A DNA stretch of 64,000 nucleotides from Prochlorococcus marinus XMU1404 (GCF_017696175.1 NZ_JAAORE010000001.1:186001-250000), one strand, 5' to 3'; counted from the first letter of the stretch, positions 1 to 9,350 are shown. Notes: generated by a model not told the origin, from the sequence alone. Program-made: numbers and translations.

Positions 1-240
1 ATGTTAGATGCTGCAGTAAAAATAGAAATTCTTGAATTACTTAGAGTCTTGCAAAAAAAAATGGATTTAACCATTATCTTTATCACACATGATTTAGGTA
101 TTGCTAAAAGATTTTGTAATAGGTTGCTAGTAATGAATCACGGAAAGATAGTTGATGAAGGAGAAAGTTCTACAATATTCACTAAAACTAAAAACACCTA
201 TACAAAATCTCTTCTAAATTCTTCTTTAAATCTTATTTAG
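1..240 (+). CDS. Peptide-type ABC transporter ATP-binding protein, 3' fragment
   Basis: This is the last 79 residues of an ABC ATPase cut by the window edge; the first Met is the residue before the D-loop (LDA) and not a true start. After it come the H-loop (ITHD, His about residue 30) and a tail of the form GKIVDEG followed by an aromatic-Thr-x-Ser-Leu-Leu segment, the arrangement of the oligopeptide/dipeptide (OppD/DppF) ATPase subfamily. Such subunits power substrate import at the inner membrane. The substrate cannot be told from this fragment. The gene converges on rluD, overlapping its 3' end by 8 bases. Confidence 0.75.
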   Translation: MLDAAVKIEILELLRVLQKKMDLTIIFITHDLGIAKRFCNRLLVMNHGKIVDEGESSTIFTKTKNTYTKSLLNSSLNLI

Positions 241-1192
241 CTTTAAGAACTTTTAGTAATTTTTGAAAATCTAATGGTAATTCTGCTTCAAATATCATTT
301 CTTTGCCATTGATTGGATGTATGAGGCCAAGCTTAAAAGCGTGTAATGCTTGACCCTCTATTTTACAAGGAAGTTTTTTGCATCTTCCATATAAAGGATC
401 ACCCACAATAGGATGATTAATGTGAGCGCAATGAACTCTTATTTGATGCGTTCGACCAGTATCTAATTTGAAATTCATTAATGAGTAATTACCTAATCTT
501 TCTCTTAATTTCCAATAAGTGCAGGCATATCTTCCTGAAGTTTCTTCAACTACTTTATATTTCAACCTATTGAATTTATCTCTACCAATGTGCCCCACTA
601 TTTGGCCTTCTTCAGAATTAGGTGCTCCATGAATCACTGCAATATATTCGCGTGAAGCTATTTTTTCTTTTATTTGTTTCTGAAGATTTACTAATGCCTC
701 TTGGCTTTTAGCTACCACCATACATCCAGAGGTATCTTTATCTAATCTATGAACAATTCCAGGTCTTAGTTTCCCATTAATTCCAGGTAGATCATTACAG
801 TGAAAAAGTAATCCATTAACTAAAGTTCCTGATTTGTGTCCAGGGGCTGGATGAACTATCAATCCTGATTGCTTATTGATTACTATGATATGTTCGTCTT
901 CAAAAAGGATTTTTAAATCCATTTTTTCGGGTTTTAAATATATAAGAGGTTCTGGAGGAGGCATCCAGATTTGAACATTATCGCCATTTTTTAATGGGGT
1001 CTTTGCTTTCGCAGTCTTATAGTTTACAAGTACTAAACCTGAATTTATAAAATGTTGAATTCTTGCTCTACTTTGTTCTGGCCTTTTACTTACCAACCAT
1101 CTGTCTAGTCTCATAGGAAGAGGTAGCTCATAAATAATTTCTATAAGTTCACCTTCTCCAATGCCGAAAGAATTTTTATTATTTAATTCCAT
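233..1192 (-). CDS. rluD: RluD-type ribosomal large-subunit pseudouridine synthase
   Basis: This 319-residue protein isomerises uridines to pseudouridine in 23S rRNA. An S4 RNA-binding domain occupies about residues 27-78 (starting RLDRWLV). The catalytic domain follows and carries the family signature HRLDKDTSG, with the catalytic Asp at residue 151. A later GRTHQIRVH segment is the usual second core motif. Length is normal for the RluC/RluD family. Which exact uridines it modifies cannot be read from sequence. Its start overlaps the 3' end of rbgA by 10 bases, so the two ribosome-assembly genes are almost certainly co-transcribed and translationally coupled. Confidence 0.92.
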   Translation of the reverse strand: MELNNKNSFGIGEGELIEIIYELPLPMRLDRWLVSKRPEQSRARIQHFINSGLVLVNYKTAKAKTPLKNGDNVQIWMPPPEPLIYLKPEKMDLKILFEDEHIIVINKQSGLIVHPAPGHKSGTLVNGLLFHCNDLPGINGKLRPGIVHRLDKDTSGCMVVAKSQEALVNLQKQIKEKIASREYIAVIHGAPNSEEGQIVGHIGRDKFNRLKYKVVEETSGRYACTYWKLRERLGNYSLMNFKLDTGRTHQIRVHCAHINHPIVGDPLYGRCKKLPCKIEGQALHAFKLGLIHPINGKEMIFEAELPLDFQKLLKVLKAK

Positions 1193-2055
1193 TTTGGGAC
1201 TTCTAAAGCAATTTTACCAAGCATTTGATTTCTATAATCTTCCAATAATTTATGAGACATTCTTCTTTTATCGCCTGAGGTATGTTTTGAAGCTGCTTCA
1301 TCGATCCAATCAGAAGGACTCTCAAAGCCTTTTGTAATATCAACTCCATATCTATTAGATATTAGTTTTACTGAGATATTCGCATTCTTATCTTTGCTTA
1401 GAGTGGATATAATTTTGATAAATCCAATTGCGACACTCTCTATTTCATAAGCAGCTTCTCCAATATCGTCACATAGTGCAAGATTAAGTGCCGATTTTTG
1501 ATCTTCTAAATTTGGAGGTATAACACCAGGAGCATCTAGCAGATCTATACCACTTTCTAATTTTATCCATCTTAAATTACGAGTCACGCCTGCTTTCCTA
1601 GCACTATCAACTACTCTTTTTTTTGCGATTCTATTAATTAATGCTGACTTACCTACGTTTGGAAAACCAAGCGTAAGTGCTCTAATTGACCTAATTTTCA
1701 TGCCTCTAGAAAGTCGTCTATCGTCAATTGAAGACCGAGATTCTTTGGCGGATTTACAAATCTCTTTAATACCTATTCCTCTTTTAGCGTCACACCAATG
1801 AGGATATTGATCTTTAGCATTAAACCATTTATTCCAACTTGTGATGGTACTAGGTGAGATCATGTCAGATCTATTAATAACAAGGATATGTTTTTTATTG
1901 TTGATCCATTTGTTTAAGTGTGGATGACCTGTTGACAAAGGAATTCGTGCATCTCTAACTTCTATAACTAAATCTACTTTGTTGATAACTTCAGATAATT
2001 TTTTTTCTGCTTTTGCGATATGGCCTGGGTACCATTGAATCTTGGGTATGTCCAC
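1183..2055 (-). CDS. rbgA: Circularly permuted ribosome-biogenesis GTPase (RbgA/YlqF family)
   Basis: This 290-residue GTPase takes part in late assembly of the 50S subunit. The GTPase motifs come in permuted order, the hallmark of the family: G4 (NRSD, residues 61-64) precedes G1 (GFPNVGKS, 130-137) and G3 (DAPG, 174-177). The N-terminus has the family WYPGH signature (residues 8-12). G4 is NRSD where many members have NKxD; this is tolerated in the family. Length matches RbgA. It is the first gene of a two-gene unit with rluD and is divergent from pgk across a 212-base spacer. Confidence 0.92.
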   Translation of the reverse strand: MDIPKIQWYPGHIAKAEKKLSEVINKVDLVIEVRDARIPLSTGHPHLNKWINNKKHILVINRSDMISPSTITSWNKWFNAKDQYPHWCDAKRGIGIKEICKSAKESRSSIDDRRLSRGMKIRSIRALTLGFPNVGKSALINRIAKKRVVDSARKAGVTRNLRWIKLESGIDLLDAPGVIPPNLEDQKSALNLALCDDIGEAAYEIESVAIGFIKIISTLSKDKNANISVKLISNRYGVDITKGFESPSDWIDEAASKHTSGDKRRMSHKLLEDYRNQMLGKIALEVPKWN

Positions 2056-2191
2056 TTCAATAATTCAAATAAAATTTTGTATTCCTTTTAATTTTTATAA
2101 TTTCAAAAGTATTTACTTCTAAATTTTAGTATAAATTTAATAACTAAAAAATTTTTATAAGAGTTAATTCTTAAAATTTATTAAGGCATAG

Positions 2192-2234
2192 GTAACAGTT
2201 ACTACTTTTTGACCCAATAAGGCCAAATTAACGT
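2192..2234 (+). promoter_or_regulatory. NtcA-like site and -10 element upstream of pgk
   Basis: The sequence contains an exact GTA-N8-TAC at 2192-2205. A TAN3T-type -10 (TAACGT, 2229-2234) lies 23 bases downstream, the geometry of an NtcA-activated promoter. A short inverted repeat, GACCC (2211-2215) and GGGTC (2237-2241), spans the -10. In AT-rich DNA a bare GTA-N8-TAC occurs often by chance, and pgk is not a classical NtcA target, so this is only a candidate. Confidence 0.3.
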
Positions 2235-2267
2235 TAGGGTCTTGAAATTAAAAATATAACTTGTTTA

Positions 2268-3476
2268 ATGTCAAAATTATCTCTTTCCAGTCTTGATAAG
2301 ACTCATTTAGAAGGAAAAAAAGTTCTTGTCAGAGTAGATTTTAATGTTCCATTAAATGAAGATGGTCAAATAACCGACGATACGCGTATTAGAGCAGCTA
2401 TCCCAACTATTGAATATCTTATTAATCACTCTGCAAAAGTTATCCTAGCTGCCCATTTTGGAAGACCAAAGGGCCAAGTAAACGAAAAAATGAGATTAAG
2501 TCCAGTAGCAGCAAGATTAAGTGAATTGTTGGGGAAAAATGTTGCTCTTACTAACAGTTGCATAGGTGATGAATCAGTTGCACAATCAAATAGCTTAAGT
2601 AACGGTGATGTTCTTTTGCTCGAAAATGTTCGTTTTTTTGGTGAAGAGGAAAAGAACGATTTGGATTTTGCTAAAAATTTAGCATCACATGCAGATATGT
2701 ATGTAAATGATGCTTTTGGTGCTGCTCACAGAGCTCATGCTTCAACTCAGGGAGTTACTAATTATTTAAGTCCCTCAGTAGCTGGATTCCTTTTAGAAAA
2801 AGAATTGAAATACTTACAAGGAGCAATAGATTCACCGAAGCGTCCATTGGCAGCAATAGTTGGAGGATCAAAGGTTAGTAGTAAAATTGGAGTGCTTGAT
2901 TCTTTACTAGATAAGTGTGACAAAATAATGATTGGTGGAGGTATGATTTTTACTTTTTATAAGGCTAGAGGTCTAGATGTTGGAAAGAGCCTTGTAGAAG
3001 AAGATAAACTGGAGCTTGCTAAAGATTTAGAAGCAAAAGCAAAAGCAAAAGGAGTTGAATTATTATTACCCACTGATGTTGTTTTAGCTAATGAATTTTC
3101 TCCTAACGCTGAAAGTAAAATATCTAAAATTGATTCAATTAGTGGGAATTGGATGGGTCTAGATATTGGTCCAAATTCCATTAAGATTTTTCAGAATGCT
3201 CTTGCAGAATGTAAGACAATTATTTGGAATGGTCCAATGGGAGTTTTTGAATTTGATAAATTTGCTGAAGGTACAAATTCAATAGCTACGACCCTTGCGG
3301 ACTTAAGTGCTTTTTCTGAAGTTTGCACAATTATTGGTGGTGGAGATTCTGTTGCAGCAGTTGAGAAAGCGGGATTAGCTAAGAAAATGTCTCATATATC
3401 TACTGGAGGTGGCGCAAGCTTGGAACTTTTAGAAGGGAAAGCTTTACCTGGTGTAGCGGCTTTAAATGACGCCTAG
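2268..3476 (+). CDS. pgk: Phosphoglycerate kinase
   Basis: This 402-residue enzyme interconverts 3-phosphoglycerate plus ATP and 1,3-bisphosphoglycerate. In a cyanobacterium it serves the Calvin cycle in light and glycolysis in the dark. The N-terminal substrate motif RVDFNVPL is at residues 22-29. Later come the GGSKVSSKI and GGGMIFTF segments of the hinge/nucleotide domain and a C-terminal [10 protein letters not shown] nucleotide-binding loop. Length is typical. It starts at ATG, 212 bases from the divergent rbgA, and ends one base before the convergent secreted unknown. Confidence 0.97.
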   Translation: MSKLSLSSLDKTHLEGKKVLVRVDFNVPLNEDGQITDDTRIRAAIPTIEYLINHSAKVILAAHFGRPKGQVNEKMRLSPVAARLSELLGKNVALTNSCIGDESVAQSNSLSNGDVLLLENVRFFGEEEKNDLDFAKNLASHADMYVNDAFGAAHRAHASTQGVTNYLSPSVAGFLLEKELKYLQGAIDSPKRPLAAIVGGSKVSSKIGVLDSLLDKCDKIMIGGGMIFTFYKARGLDVGKSLVEEDKLELAKDLEAKAKAKGVELLLPTDVVLANEFSPNAESKISKIDSISGNWMGLDIGPNSIKIFQNALAECKTIIWNGPMGVFEFDKFAEGTNSIATTLADLSAFSEVCTIIGGGDSVAAVEKAGLAKKMSHISTGGGASLELLEGKALPGVAALNDA

Positions 3477-3477
3477 G

Positions 3478-4203
3478 CTATATCTCATCAACAATATCAA
3501 TACTCTTTGTGAAAGTGATCATTCCCTTAGGATGAGCTATAATTCCTGACCATATTTGTATCCCTGGTTTTGAAGGGGCTCTAGTCATCTTAAAAATTCC
3601 TCCAGAGGCAAGTGGCTCCAATAATATTTCTTGTTCAAAAAATGAATTTACTTGATGAGGTTTTATCGATCCAGCAATAATTACGTCTTCTAGAGGTTTA
3701 TTTAGAATAATATCGATATCATATTTTGAACCAGTAAGAACTTTATCAGGAATTTTAAAACTTATATCTATTTTTTTGTCATCATTTCTTATTGTTGTAA
3801 ATAGATTTTTGATAATGCCTTCATCTATTTTTCCATTTGCAATTGAAAATAAATAATCAAAATCGGATTCGAGGATATGAATTTCTCCGTTAATTATTTT
3901 TTTCCCTGAAACTTTTATTCGTAAAATATCTTTATTTGGAATATAAGATTTTAATCTTTTGATCTTCCATTTGCTGTCAGGGAAATCATTAATGATATTT
4001 GCAAATTGTTTTGATATATTTTTGTTTTTATCAATTGTAAAATTTTCTTTAATAAATTTTAAATCTCTTGCGTTTAAGGAGTTTTCTAGATTTCTTAGAA
4101 AGTCAACTTTCAAAGTTTGTGATCTTGCTGAATAGGGAAGAATAAGATAAATAAATAAGTAGAGAGGAACTCCTATATTTTTGATTAATTTTAAATTAAA
4201 CAT
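3478..4203 (-). CDS. Secreted or membrane-anchored protein of unknown function
   Basis: I do not recognise a characterised family in this 241-residue protein. The N-terminus has Lys residues, a hydrophobic stretch (about residues 11-27) and a small-residue junction (SARS), which looks like a signal peptide. The mature part is rich in Lys, Ile and Asn, has no cysteines that I can see, and alternates short hydrophobic and charged runs as in beta-rich periplasmic or lumenal proteins. It converges on pgk and is divergent from murG 41 bases away. The context suggests no specific role. Confidence 0.75.
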   Translation of the reverse strand: MFNLKLIKNIGVPLYLFIYLILPYSARSQTLKVDFLRNLENSLNARDLKFIKENFTIDKNKNISKQFANIINDFPDSKWKIKRLKSYIPNKDILRIKVSGKKIINGEIHILESDFDYLFSIANGKIDEGIIKNLFTTIRNDDKKIDISFKIPDKVLTGSKYDIDIILNKPLEDVIIAGSIKPHQVNSFFEQEILLEPLASGGIFKMTRAPSKPGIQIWSGIIAHPKGMITFTKSIDIVDEI

Positions 4204-4244
4204 ATTTGTTATTTGTTATTTTCATTCTACTATTTTAAGTTTTT

Positions 4245-5336
4245 ATGTCTAAGAAAAATAACTTATTAGTTGCAGCTAGTGGTACAGGAGGTCATATTTT
4301 TCCAGCATTAGCAGTTTCTAAGGAGGTAGAGGATCAATGGAATATTCATTGGTTGGGGGTTCATCAAAGACTTGATACAAATTTTATTCCTAAAAAATAC
4401 AATTTGACGACTTTGAATATAAAGACACCAAGAAAGAATATTTTTTTGTTTTATCAATATATAAAAGTTTTAATGTCAACTTTTCAAGTAATTCGGATTT
4501 TACAAGAAAAAAAAATTAACTTAGTGTTTACGACTGGAGGTTATATATCAGCACCCACTATTATTGCTTCAAAACTTCTAAGGATACCTGTCATTATTCA
4601 TGAATCAAATTTAATACCTGGAATGGTCACTAAATATTTTGGTTTTTTATGTAACTATGTTCTATTAGGATTTAAGAAAACAAATTCCTATTTAAAAAAT
4701 TGCAAAACTATTTTCACAGGGACGCCTTTAAGGGAGCAATTCTATAAATCTAATCTCTTGCCAAAATGGGCTCCAGCAGGCAAAGGGCCTCTATTGATTG
4801 TCATGGGAGGTAGTCAAGGTGCAAAAGCTATAAATCAAATTCTCTACGAATCCCTAGAATTTTTAATTGAAAAAAAGTTTCGGATAGTTCATATTATTGG
4901 AGAATGCAATCAGAAATCATGTTATGTAAAGAATTCAAAAAATTATGTTCAAAAGATATTTACTAATGAAATTGCGGCTTTAATTCAAAACTGTGATCTT
5001 GTTATATCGAGATCTGGTGCAGGAACAATAAATGAATTAATAGAGACTGAAAAACCTTCAATTTTAATTCCATATCCTTATTCAAAAAATAATCATCAGG
5101 AAAAAAATGCAATGATTCTTGCTGAAAATGGAGGCTCAGTTTTAATGAATCAAAATAAAATTTCTAAAGAACTTTTTGAAGAAACTATCGGAAGAATTTT
5201 TAGAAAAAATTTAAAAAGCGGAAAAAATCAATATGAAATACTAGAAATAATGAAGAAGAATATGAAAAGTAATAATAAAACTAAATCTAAAATTGAGATT
5301 AAAAAATTAATTAATTACTTTTTAAAGGAATTTTGA
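4245..5336 (+). CDS. murG: MurG, lipid II synthase (N-acetylglucosaminyltransferase)
   Basis: This 363-residue enzyme adds GlcNAc from UDP-GlcNAc to lipid I, making lipid II at the inner face of the cytoplasmic membrane. The N-terminal glycine-rich loop GTGGHIFPA (from residue 13) includes the family His. The C-terminal Rossmann domain has MGGSQGAKAIN, followed by SRSGAGTINEL and NHQEKNA, the UDP-sugar binding segments. Length is normal. Its last 22 bases overlap the 3' end of the convergent aminotransferase gene. The downstream lipid II flippase MurJ is encoded partly at the far end of the window. Confidence 0.95.
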   Translation: MSKKNNLLVAASGTGGHIFPALAVSKEVEDQWNIHWLGVHQRLDTNFIPKKYNLTTLNIKTPRKNIFLFYQYIKVLMSTFQVIRILQEKKINLVFTTGGYISAPTIIASKLLRIPVIIHESNLIPGMVTKYFGFLCNYVLLGFKKTNSYLKNCKTIFTGTPLREQFYKSNLLPKWAPAGKGPLLIVMGGSQGAKAINQILYESLEFLIEKKFRIVHIIGECNQKSCYVKNSKNYVQKIFTNEIAALIQNCDLVISRSGAGTINELIETEKPSILIPYPYSKNNHQEKNAMILAENGGSVLMNQNKISKELFEETIGRIFRKNLKSGKNQYEILEIMKKNMKSNNKTKSKIEIKKLINYFLKEF

Positions 5337-6463
5337 ATTTCTTTACATAGAAGAATATTATTTTTTTTACTCTGCAAACTTATTCTTGCCCATTTTTCGT
5401 CAAGAAATCTAAATGAAGTGCATTCTCTAAGTAATATTCCTTTATTTTCTAAGTATTTTATATTTGGCAACAAAGATTTTTTACTTTCTATTAAAAAAAA
5501 GTTGGTTGAAGAGTTATGAACTTTAAGGTTTTTTATTGTTGATAGTTTTTTACATACTATCTCTCTTTCAATATTAATCCAGCTGTGAATCTGCCTTGTC
5601 CACTGTTCATAGAATTTCTTATTACTTAGTAAGTCAATTCCAGCTTTAATAGCAAAGGAATTTAATGGCCAAGGATCTCTATTAATTTTCCATTGTTTAA
5701 TTTTTTTCGATGAGCCAATAATATAACCTAATCTAAGACCAGGAATATTGAAGATTTTGGTTAAACTTCTCAAGACTAATAAATTATCATATTTTTTGGT
5801 TAATGGTATTAACGATTCTTTTTCTCCATTAGGTGTTATTGATAAGAAAGCCTCATCACAGATAACTAATTTATATTTTTTTATAATTGTCTCTAATGAA
5901 TTTCTCTCCCACAATTGGCCTGTAGGGTTATGTGGATTTGTTATCCAAATAACATCACCTTTAGGATGAAGTGGAAATGATTGAGGAAAAATATTATTCC
6001 AGCTTTTTGGTAATTCGCAGTGTATGAAATTGCTATTCCAACAATTTAACGATCTTTCATAATCAACAAAGCCTGGAGAAGGAATACAACTGATTCCAAA
6101 TTTAGTTGCTTCATAACCTGCCCAGGTTATTAGCTCAGAAGCTCCATTCCCAGGTAAAATGTTCTCTGGATTTATTCCATGAAATTTGCCAATTGTTTCT
6201 TTTAAATCACTCAAATTTCTCTCTGGGTAATATCTAAATCCAAGTTTCTTAATTTCTTCATTTAATGAATCTATTAGTATTTTAGGTGGATCAAAGGGAA
6301 CTAATGAGGCACTTGCGTCAATAATTTCAGAGGGTAATAAATTTAATTTTTTTGAATTTGCATATACATTTCCTCCATGCTTGAAGTTTAATATTTTCAT
6401 GGCTTTTTTTGAGTATTCATCAGATTCCGATTTATTCATTATCCATTTTCTAATTTCATTCAA
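5315..6463 (-). CDS. PLP aminotransferase-fold protein, CobC/CobD-like (threonine-phosphate decarboxylase family)
   Basis: This 382-residue class I/II aminotransferase-fold enzyme has an early HGGNVY and DASASLVPFDPP segment, the form typical of cobalamin-pathway CobC/CobD. It also has NPHNPTGQ (from 176), CDEAF (202-206) and the PLP lysine at residue 236 (SLTKIFNIPGLRLGY). The family decarboxylates L-threonine phosphate to aminopropanol phosphate for the corrinoid side chain; histidinol-phosphate aminotransferase is the nearest alternative. The first ATG overlaps pyrD by 8 bases, but Met22 (6400), just before the conserved block, could also be the start. It is last in an apparent rnhA-pyrD operon. 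Confidence 0.8.
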   Translation of the reverse strand: MNEIRKWIMNKSESDEYSKKAMKILNFKHGGNVYANSKKLNLLPSEIIDASASLVPFDPPKILIDSLNEEIKKLGFRYYPERNLSDLKETIGKFHGINPENILPGNGASELITWAGYEATKFGISCIPSPGFVDYERSLNCWNSNFIHCELPKSWNNIFPQSFPLHPKGDVIWITNPHNPTGQLWERNSLETIIKKYKLVICDEAFLSITPNGEKESLIPLTKKYDNLLVLRSLTKIFNIPGLRLGYIIGSSKKIKQWKINRDPWPLNSFAIKAGIDLLSNKKFYEQWTRQIHSWINIEREIVCKKLSTIKNLKVHNSSTNFFLIESKKSLLPNIKYLENKGILLRECTSFRFLDEKWARISLQSKKNNILLCKEIQNSFKK

Positions 6464-7625
6464 CCCATTTTAAATCGGATCCAATGGCCTCTTTTATGTT
6501 AGATAATTGATAATTATTTAGTTGCTTTATGATTCCTTCAAGTATATCGGGGACTAATTGTGGACCCTTATATATCCACCCTGTATAAAGTTGAATTAAT
6601 GATGCTCCAGAACAAATTCTTTCCCAAGCAGACTCTGGACTATCGATTCCACCAACGCCGATTAAAATAATCTTTTTATCAATTTTATGAATATGTTTTA
6701 TTATCTTATTTGCTTTTCTTTGCAAAGGTCTTCCACTTAATCCTCCATTCTCTTCAGAAAGAAATAATCCTGTTTGTTCGATCTTTCTATTTTCTAGACC
6801 TAATCTATCAATGCTGGTGTTAGTAGCAATTATTCCATCGATTTTTTCCTCAATTATTAGTTGACAAATATCTTCAATATCTTTAAGGCTTAAATCGGGT
6901 GCAATTTTTACAAATAATGGTGGACAATTAGGTAAGCATTTAATTTCTTTAAGAAGTTCTTTAAGGAGAATTGGATCTTGCAACTTTCTTAGTCCTTCGG
7001 TATTTGGAGAACTTACGTTTATTGCTGCATAATCACAATATGGAATTAATAATTTTAGAGAAGTTAAGTAATCATCGTTTGCTTGAGATATACCTGTAAT
7101 TTTAGATTTACCGAAATTTATTCCCAAACAAATATTCTTTCTGTTTTTTTTAAAATTAATACCTTGTTCAATAAAGTTCTTAACTAGATTTTCAGCACCA
7201 TTGTTGTTGAAGCCCATTCTATTTAATGCTGCCTCTTCTTTTGCTAATCTAAATAACCTTGGTTTGGGATTTCCATTTTGGGCAAATTTAGTTACTGTAC
7301 CAAGTTCTGCAAATCCAAAACCAAAATCTTTCCATATATTTGCAGCATTTCCATTTTTGTCAAAACCCGCAGCTAAACCAATTGGATTACAAAAATTTAT
7401 TCCACATATGTTTTGATTTAACCTTTTATCAACTACAGAAAATTCTTCATTTAGATTTTTTAGTAATGATGAAACTACCGGCCAATTATGTTTCCTTGAA
7501 CTGAATGATAGAAGGCTAAGGGATAAATTTGTTAGATATTCTGCATCTATTCCAGAGTCTTTTTTTAATATGGGGCTCATCAAGTTTTTATAAAGATTTT
7601 TAAATACTCCCTTCTGTTCATTCAT
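6456..7625 (-). CDS. pyrD: Class 2 (quinone-dependent) dihydroorotate dehydrogenase
   Basis: This 389-residue flavoenzyme oxidises dihydroorotate to orotate and passes electrons to membrane quinone, the fourth step of UMP synthesis. The N-terminal extension before the barrel marks class 2. The active-site segment INVSSPNTEGLR carries the catalytic Ser that replaces the Cys of class 1. FMN-binding loops are at the C-terminal end (IGVGGIDS, then SGASLIQLYTG). Six bases separate it from rnhA upstream and it overlaps the next gene by 8 bases, so co-transcription is likely. Aspartate transcarbamylase (pyrB) is elsewhere in this window. Confidence 0.94.
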   Translation of the reverse strand: MNEQKGVFKNLYKNLMSPILKKDSGIDAEYLTNLSLSLLSFSSRKHNWPVVSSLLKNLNEEFSVVDKRLNQNICGINFCNPIGLAAGFDKNGNAANIWKDFGFGFAELGTVTKFAQNGNPKPRLFRLAKEEAALNRMGFNNNGAENLVKNFIEQGINFKKNRKNICLGINFGKSKITGISQANDDYLTSLKLLIPYCDYAAINVSSPNTEGLRKLQDPILLKELLKEIKCLPNCPPLFVKIAPDLSLKDIEDICQLIIEEKIDGIIATNTSIDRLGLENRKIEQTGLFLSEENGGLSGRPLQRKANKIIKHIHKIDKKIILIGVGGIDSPESAWERICSGASLIQLYTGWIYKGPQLVPDILEGIIKQLNNYQLSNIKEAIGSDLKWVE

Positions 7626-7631
7626 GAAAAA

Positions 7632-8351
7632 TTAGAATTCTTTTTTTTCTATTATCCAATATTTTTTATCTTTAGGAATGAATCTCCAATTACGCCATTC
7701 AAAAAGTAAATATTTTTTTATTTTCAATTCGTTTTCTTTACACAATAAATCACTTAGTTCTAGTGAACTTAACAAGTACTTTTTTTCTGCAAATTTTTGC
7801 ATTAATTCGTTTCTTGACAATAATTTCTGAATATCTGCAGGTCCATTTGTTTCAAACAAGTCAACTGAGGATTCTTCTTCTTGCGATTTAATTACTATAG
7901 AAATACCTTTGCTGTAATTAGTTGCAATTTTATCAACCCTATCATTTTGTTTATCCCCGCTATGACCTTTAACAAATTCCATTATTAGGCCATCAATCCT
8001 TAATTGATCAATTTTCTGCCATAAATCAAGATTTTGAACTGATTTTCCTGTGCTTGTTTTCCATCCATTTCTTTTCCAATTAATGATCCATTTTGTATAT
8101 CCCTCAATAACATATTTACTATCAGTTTTTAATTTAAAATTCTCTTTTAATTTATAGGTTTTTAATTTCTCAAGCGTTTTTATAGCTGCGGTAAGTTCCA
8201 TCCTGTTATTAGTGGTATTTTGCTCGGAACCACCTATCTCTAATTCACTGTTATCGTCAAAAATTATTAAACCACCCCAACCACCTGGGCCTGGATTACC
8301 ACTGCAGGCTCCATCAGTTGCAGCTTCAATTGCAATACTATCATTATTCAT
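7632..8351 (-). CDS. rnhA: Ribonuclease HI with C-terminal extension
   Basis: This 239-residue protein degrades the RNA strand of RNA-DNA hybrids. The RNase HI core fills about residues 8-150: TDGACSGNPGPGGWGG (first catalytic Asp), MELTAA (catalytic Glu), TDSKYVIEG (second Asp), GHSG (His) and DRVDKIA (last Asp) are all present. The remaining 85 or so residues are a charged extension absent from the roughly 155-residue E. coli enzyme, with no motif I recognise. A strong hairpin (8360-8384) sits just upstream of its ATG, between it and rplL. Confidence 0.92.
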   Translation of the reverse strand: MNNDSIAIEAATDGACSGNPGPGGWGGLIIFDDNSELEIGGSEQNTTNNRMELTAAIKTLEKLKTYKLKENFKLKTDSKYVIEGYTKWIINWKRNGWKTSTGKSVQNLDLWQKIDQLRIDGLIMEFVKGHSGDKQNDRVDKIATNYSKGISIVIKSQEEESSVDLFETNGPADIQKLLSRNELMQKFAEKKYLLSSLELSDLLCKENELKIKKYLLFEWRNWRFIPKDKKYWIIEKKEF

Positions 8352-8359
8352 AATTTTTG

Positions 8360-8384
8360 AAGCCGATATTAAGTTTATCGGCTT
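8360..8384 (-). other. Hairpin between rplL and rnhA
   Basis: A perfect 9-bp inverted repeat (AAGCCGATA at 8360-8368, TATCGGCTT at 8376-8384) has a 7-base loop. There is no uridine tract after it on the minus strand, so it is not a standard intrinsic terminator. Its foot is 9 bases from the rnhA start codon. It could be an RNA-processing or attenuation element that separates the very abundant rplL message from rnhA-pyrD; that role is inferred. Confidence 0.6.
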
Positions 8385-8398
8385 GAAAAAATTTACTC

Positions 8399-8794
8399 TT
8401 ACTTAAGTGTAACTTTACCGCCAGCTTCTTCAATCTCTTTCTTTAAAGATTCAGCGTCTGCTTTGGCAATTCCTTCTTTTACTGTTTTTGGTGCTGATTC
8501 AACAAGTGCTTTCGCATCACCAAGACCAAGACCAGTTGCATTTCTTACAACCTTAAGGACTTTGATTTTTGCAGCTGCATCAAAGCTTTCGAGTACCACA
8601 TCAAATTCAGTTTTTTCTTCAGCAGCGCCTCCATCTGCATCAGCGCCAGCTGCTCCTGGAGCTGCCATTACTACCCCTGCAGAAGCTGCAGCAGATACGC
8701 CAAAAGCCTCTTCAATTTGCTTTACAAGCTCAGATGCTTCTAAAAGTGATAGAGACTTTAATGATTCAAGAATTTCTTCAGTTTTTGCGGACAT
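8399..8794 (-). CDS. rplL: 50S ribosomal protein L7/L12
   Basis: This 131-residue protein forms the multimeric ribosomal stalk that recruits translation GTPases. The N-terminal dimerisation helix covers about residues 1-33, an Ala/Gly-rich hinge about 34-60, and the C-terminal factor-binding domain begins around [12 protein letters not shown] and includes [19 protein letters not shown]. Length is normal. It follows rplJ by 28 bases on the same strand, the universal rplJ-rplL order. Its codons are richer in C and G than neighbouring metabolic genes, as expected of a highly expressed gene. rpoB does not follow here. Confidence 0.97.
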   Translation of the reverse strand: MSAKTEEILESLKSLSLLEASELVKQIEEAFGVSAAASAGVVMAAPGAAGADADGGAAEEKTEFDVVLESFDAAAKIKVLKVVRNATGLGLGDAKALVESAPKTVKEGIAKADAESLKKEIEEAGGKVTLK

Positions 8795-8822
8795 TTTCTT
8801 AAAAGTTAATTAGGGTTTGAAT

Positions 8823-9350
8823 TTAAGATTCTGATTTTTCAGAATGTTGTTTAAGTGATCTAGCAAGTCCAGAAGGCACTTCATTGATAGAGATTGCAAT
8901 TTTTGTTGCTACTCCATTTAGAGCACCAGCAATTTTTGCCATCAATACTTCTTTAGATGGAAGACTCGCAATTTCTTTTATTTCAGAATTGCTAAGAAGT
9001 CTGCCTTCAAATAAAGCTCCTTTGGTTTCGGATTTTTTGGTGTCTTTTTGAAAAGATTGGATCGCTTTTACAGCACCTCCAACATCTTCTTTGATTAAGA
9101 CAAAAGCATTTGTTCCGGTCAGTAAAGATTCAAGATCATTCCAATTACTATCTCCATCAATTGCTTTTCGCATTAATGAATTTTTAGTAACTTTGCAAAT
9201 GCCTTTAGTTGTTTGCAATCTAGATCGCAAATCAGACATCTCTTTGATAGTTAAACCTTTATAGTCAAGAACCACAGCCATTTCCGAGTCGTTTAAGAGA
9301 GATTTAATCTCACTAACGATTTGTTGCTTATTCTCTAGTGTTCGGCCCAT
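8823..9350 (-). CDS. rplJ: 50S ribosomal protein L10
   Basis: This 175-residue protein is the base of the ribosomal stalk: its N-terminal domain binds 23S rRNA and its C-terminal helix binds L7/L12 dimers. The sequence starts [16 protein letters not shown] and includes the conserved [19 protein letters not shown] segment, typical of L10. The 191 bases between rplA and rplJ are unusually long for this operon and fold into a leader described separately. In bacteria the L10-L12 complex represses its own message through such a leader. Confidence 0.96.
   Translation of the reverse strand: MGRTLENKQQIVSEIKSLLNDSEMAVVLDYKGLTIKEMSDLRSRLQTTKGICKVTKNSLMRKAIDGDSNWNDLESLLTGTNAFVLIKEDVGGAVKAIQSFQKDTKKSETKGALFEGRLLSNSEIKEIASLPSKEVLMAKIAGALNGVATKIAISINEVPSGLARSLKQHSEKSES

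Noticed and set aside
8463-8813. Open frames opposite rplL
   Set aside because: Ala/Ser- and Gln/Leu-rich products arise from the Ala-rich rplL codons read backwards.
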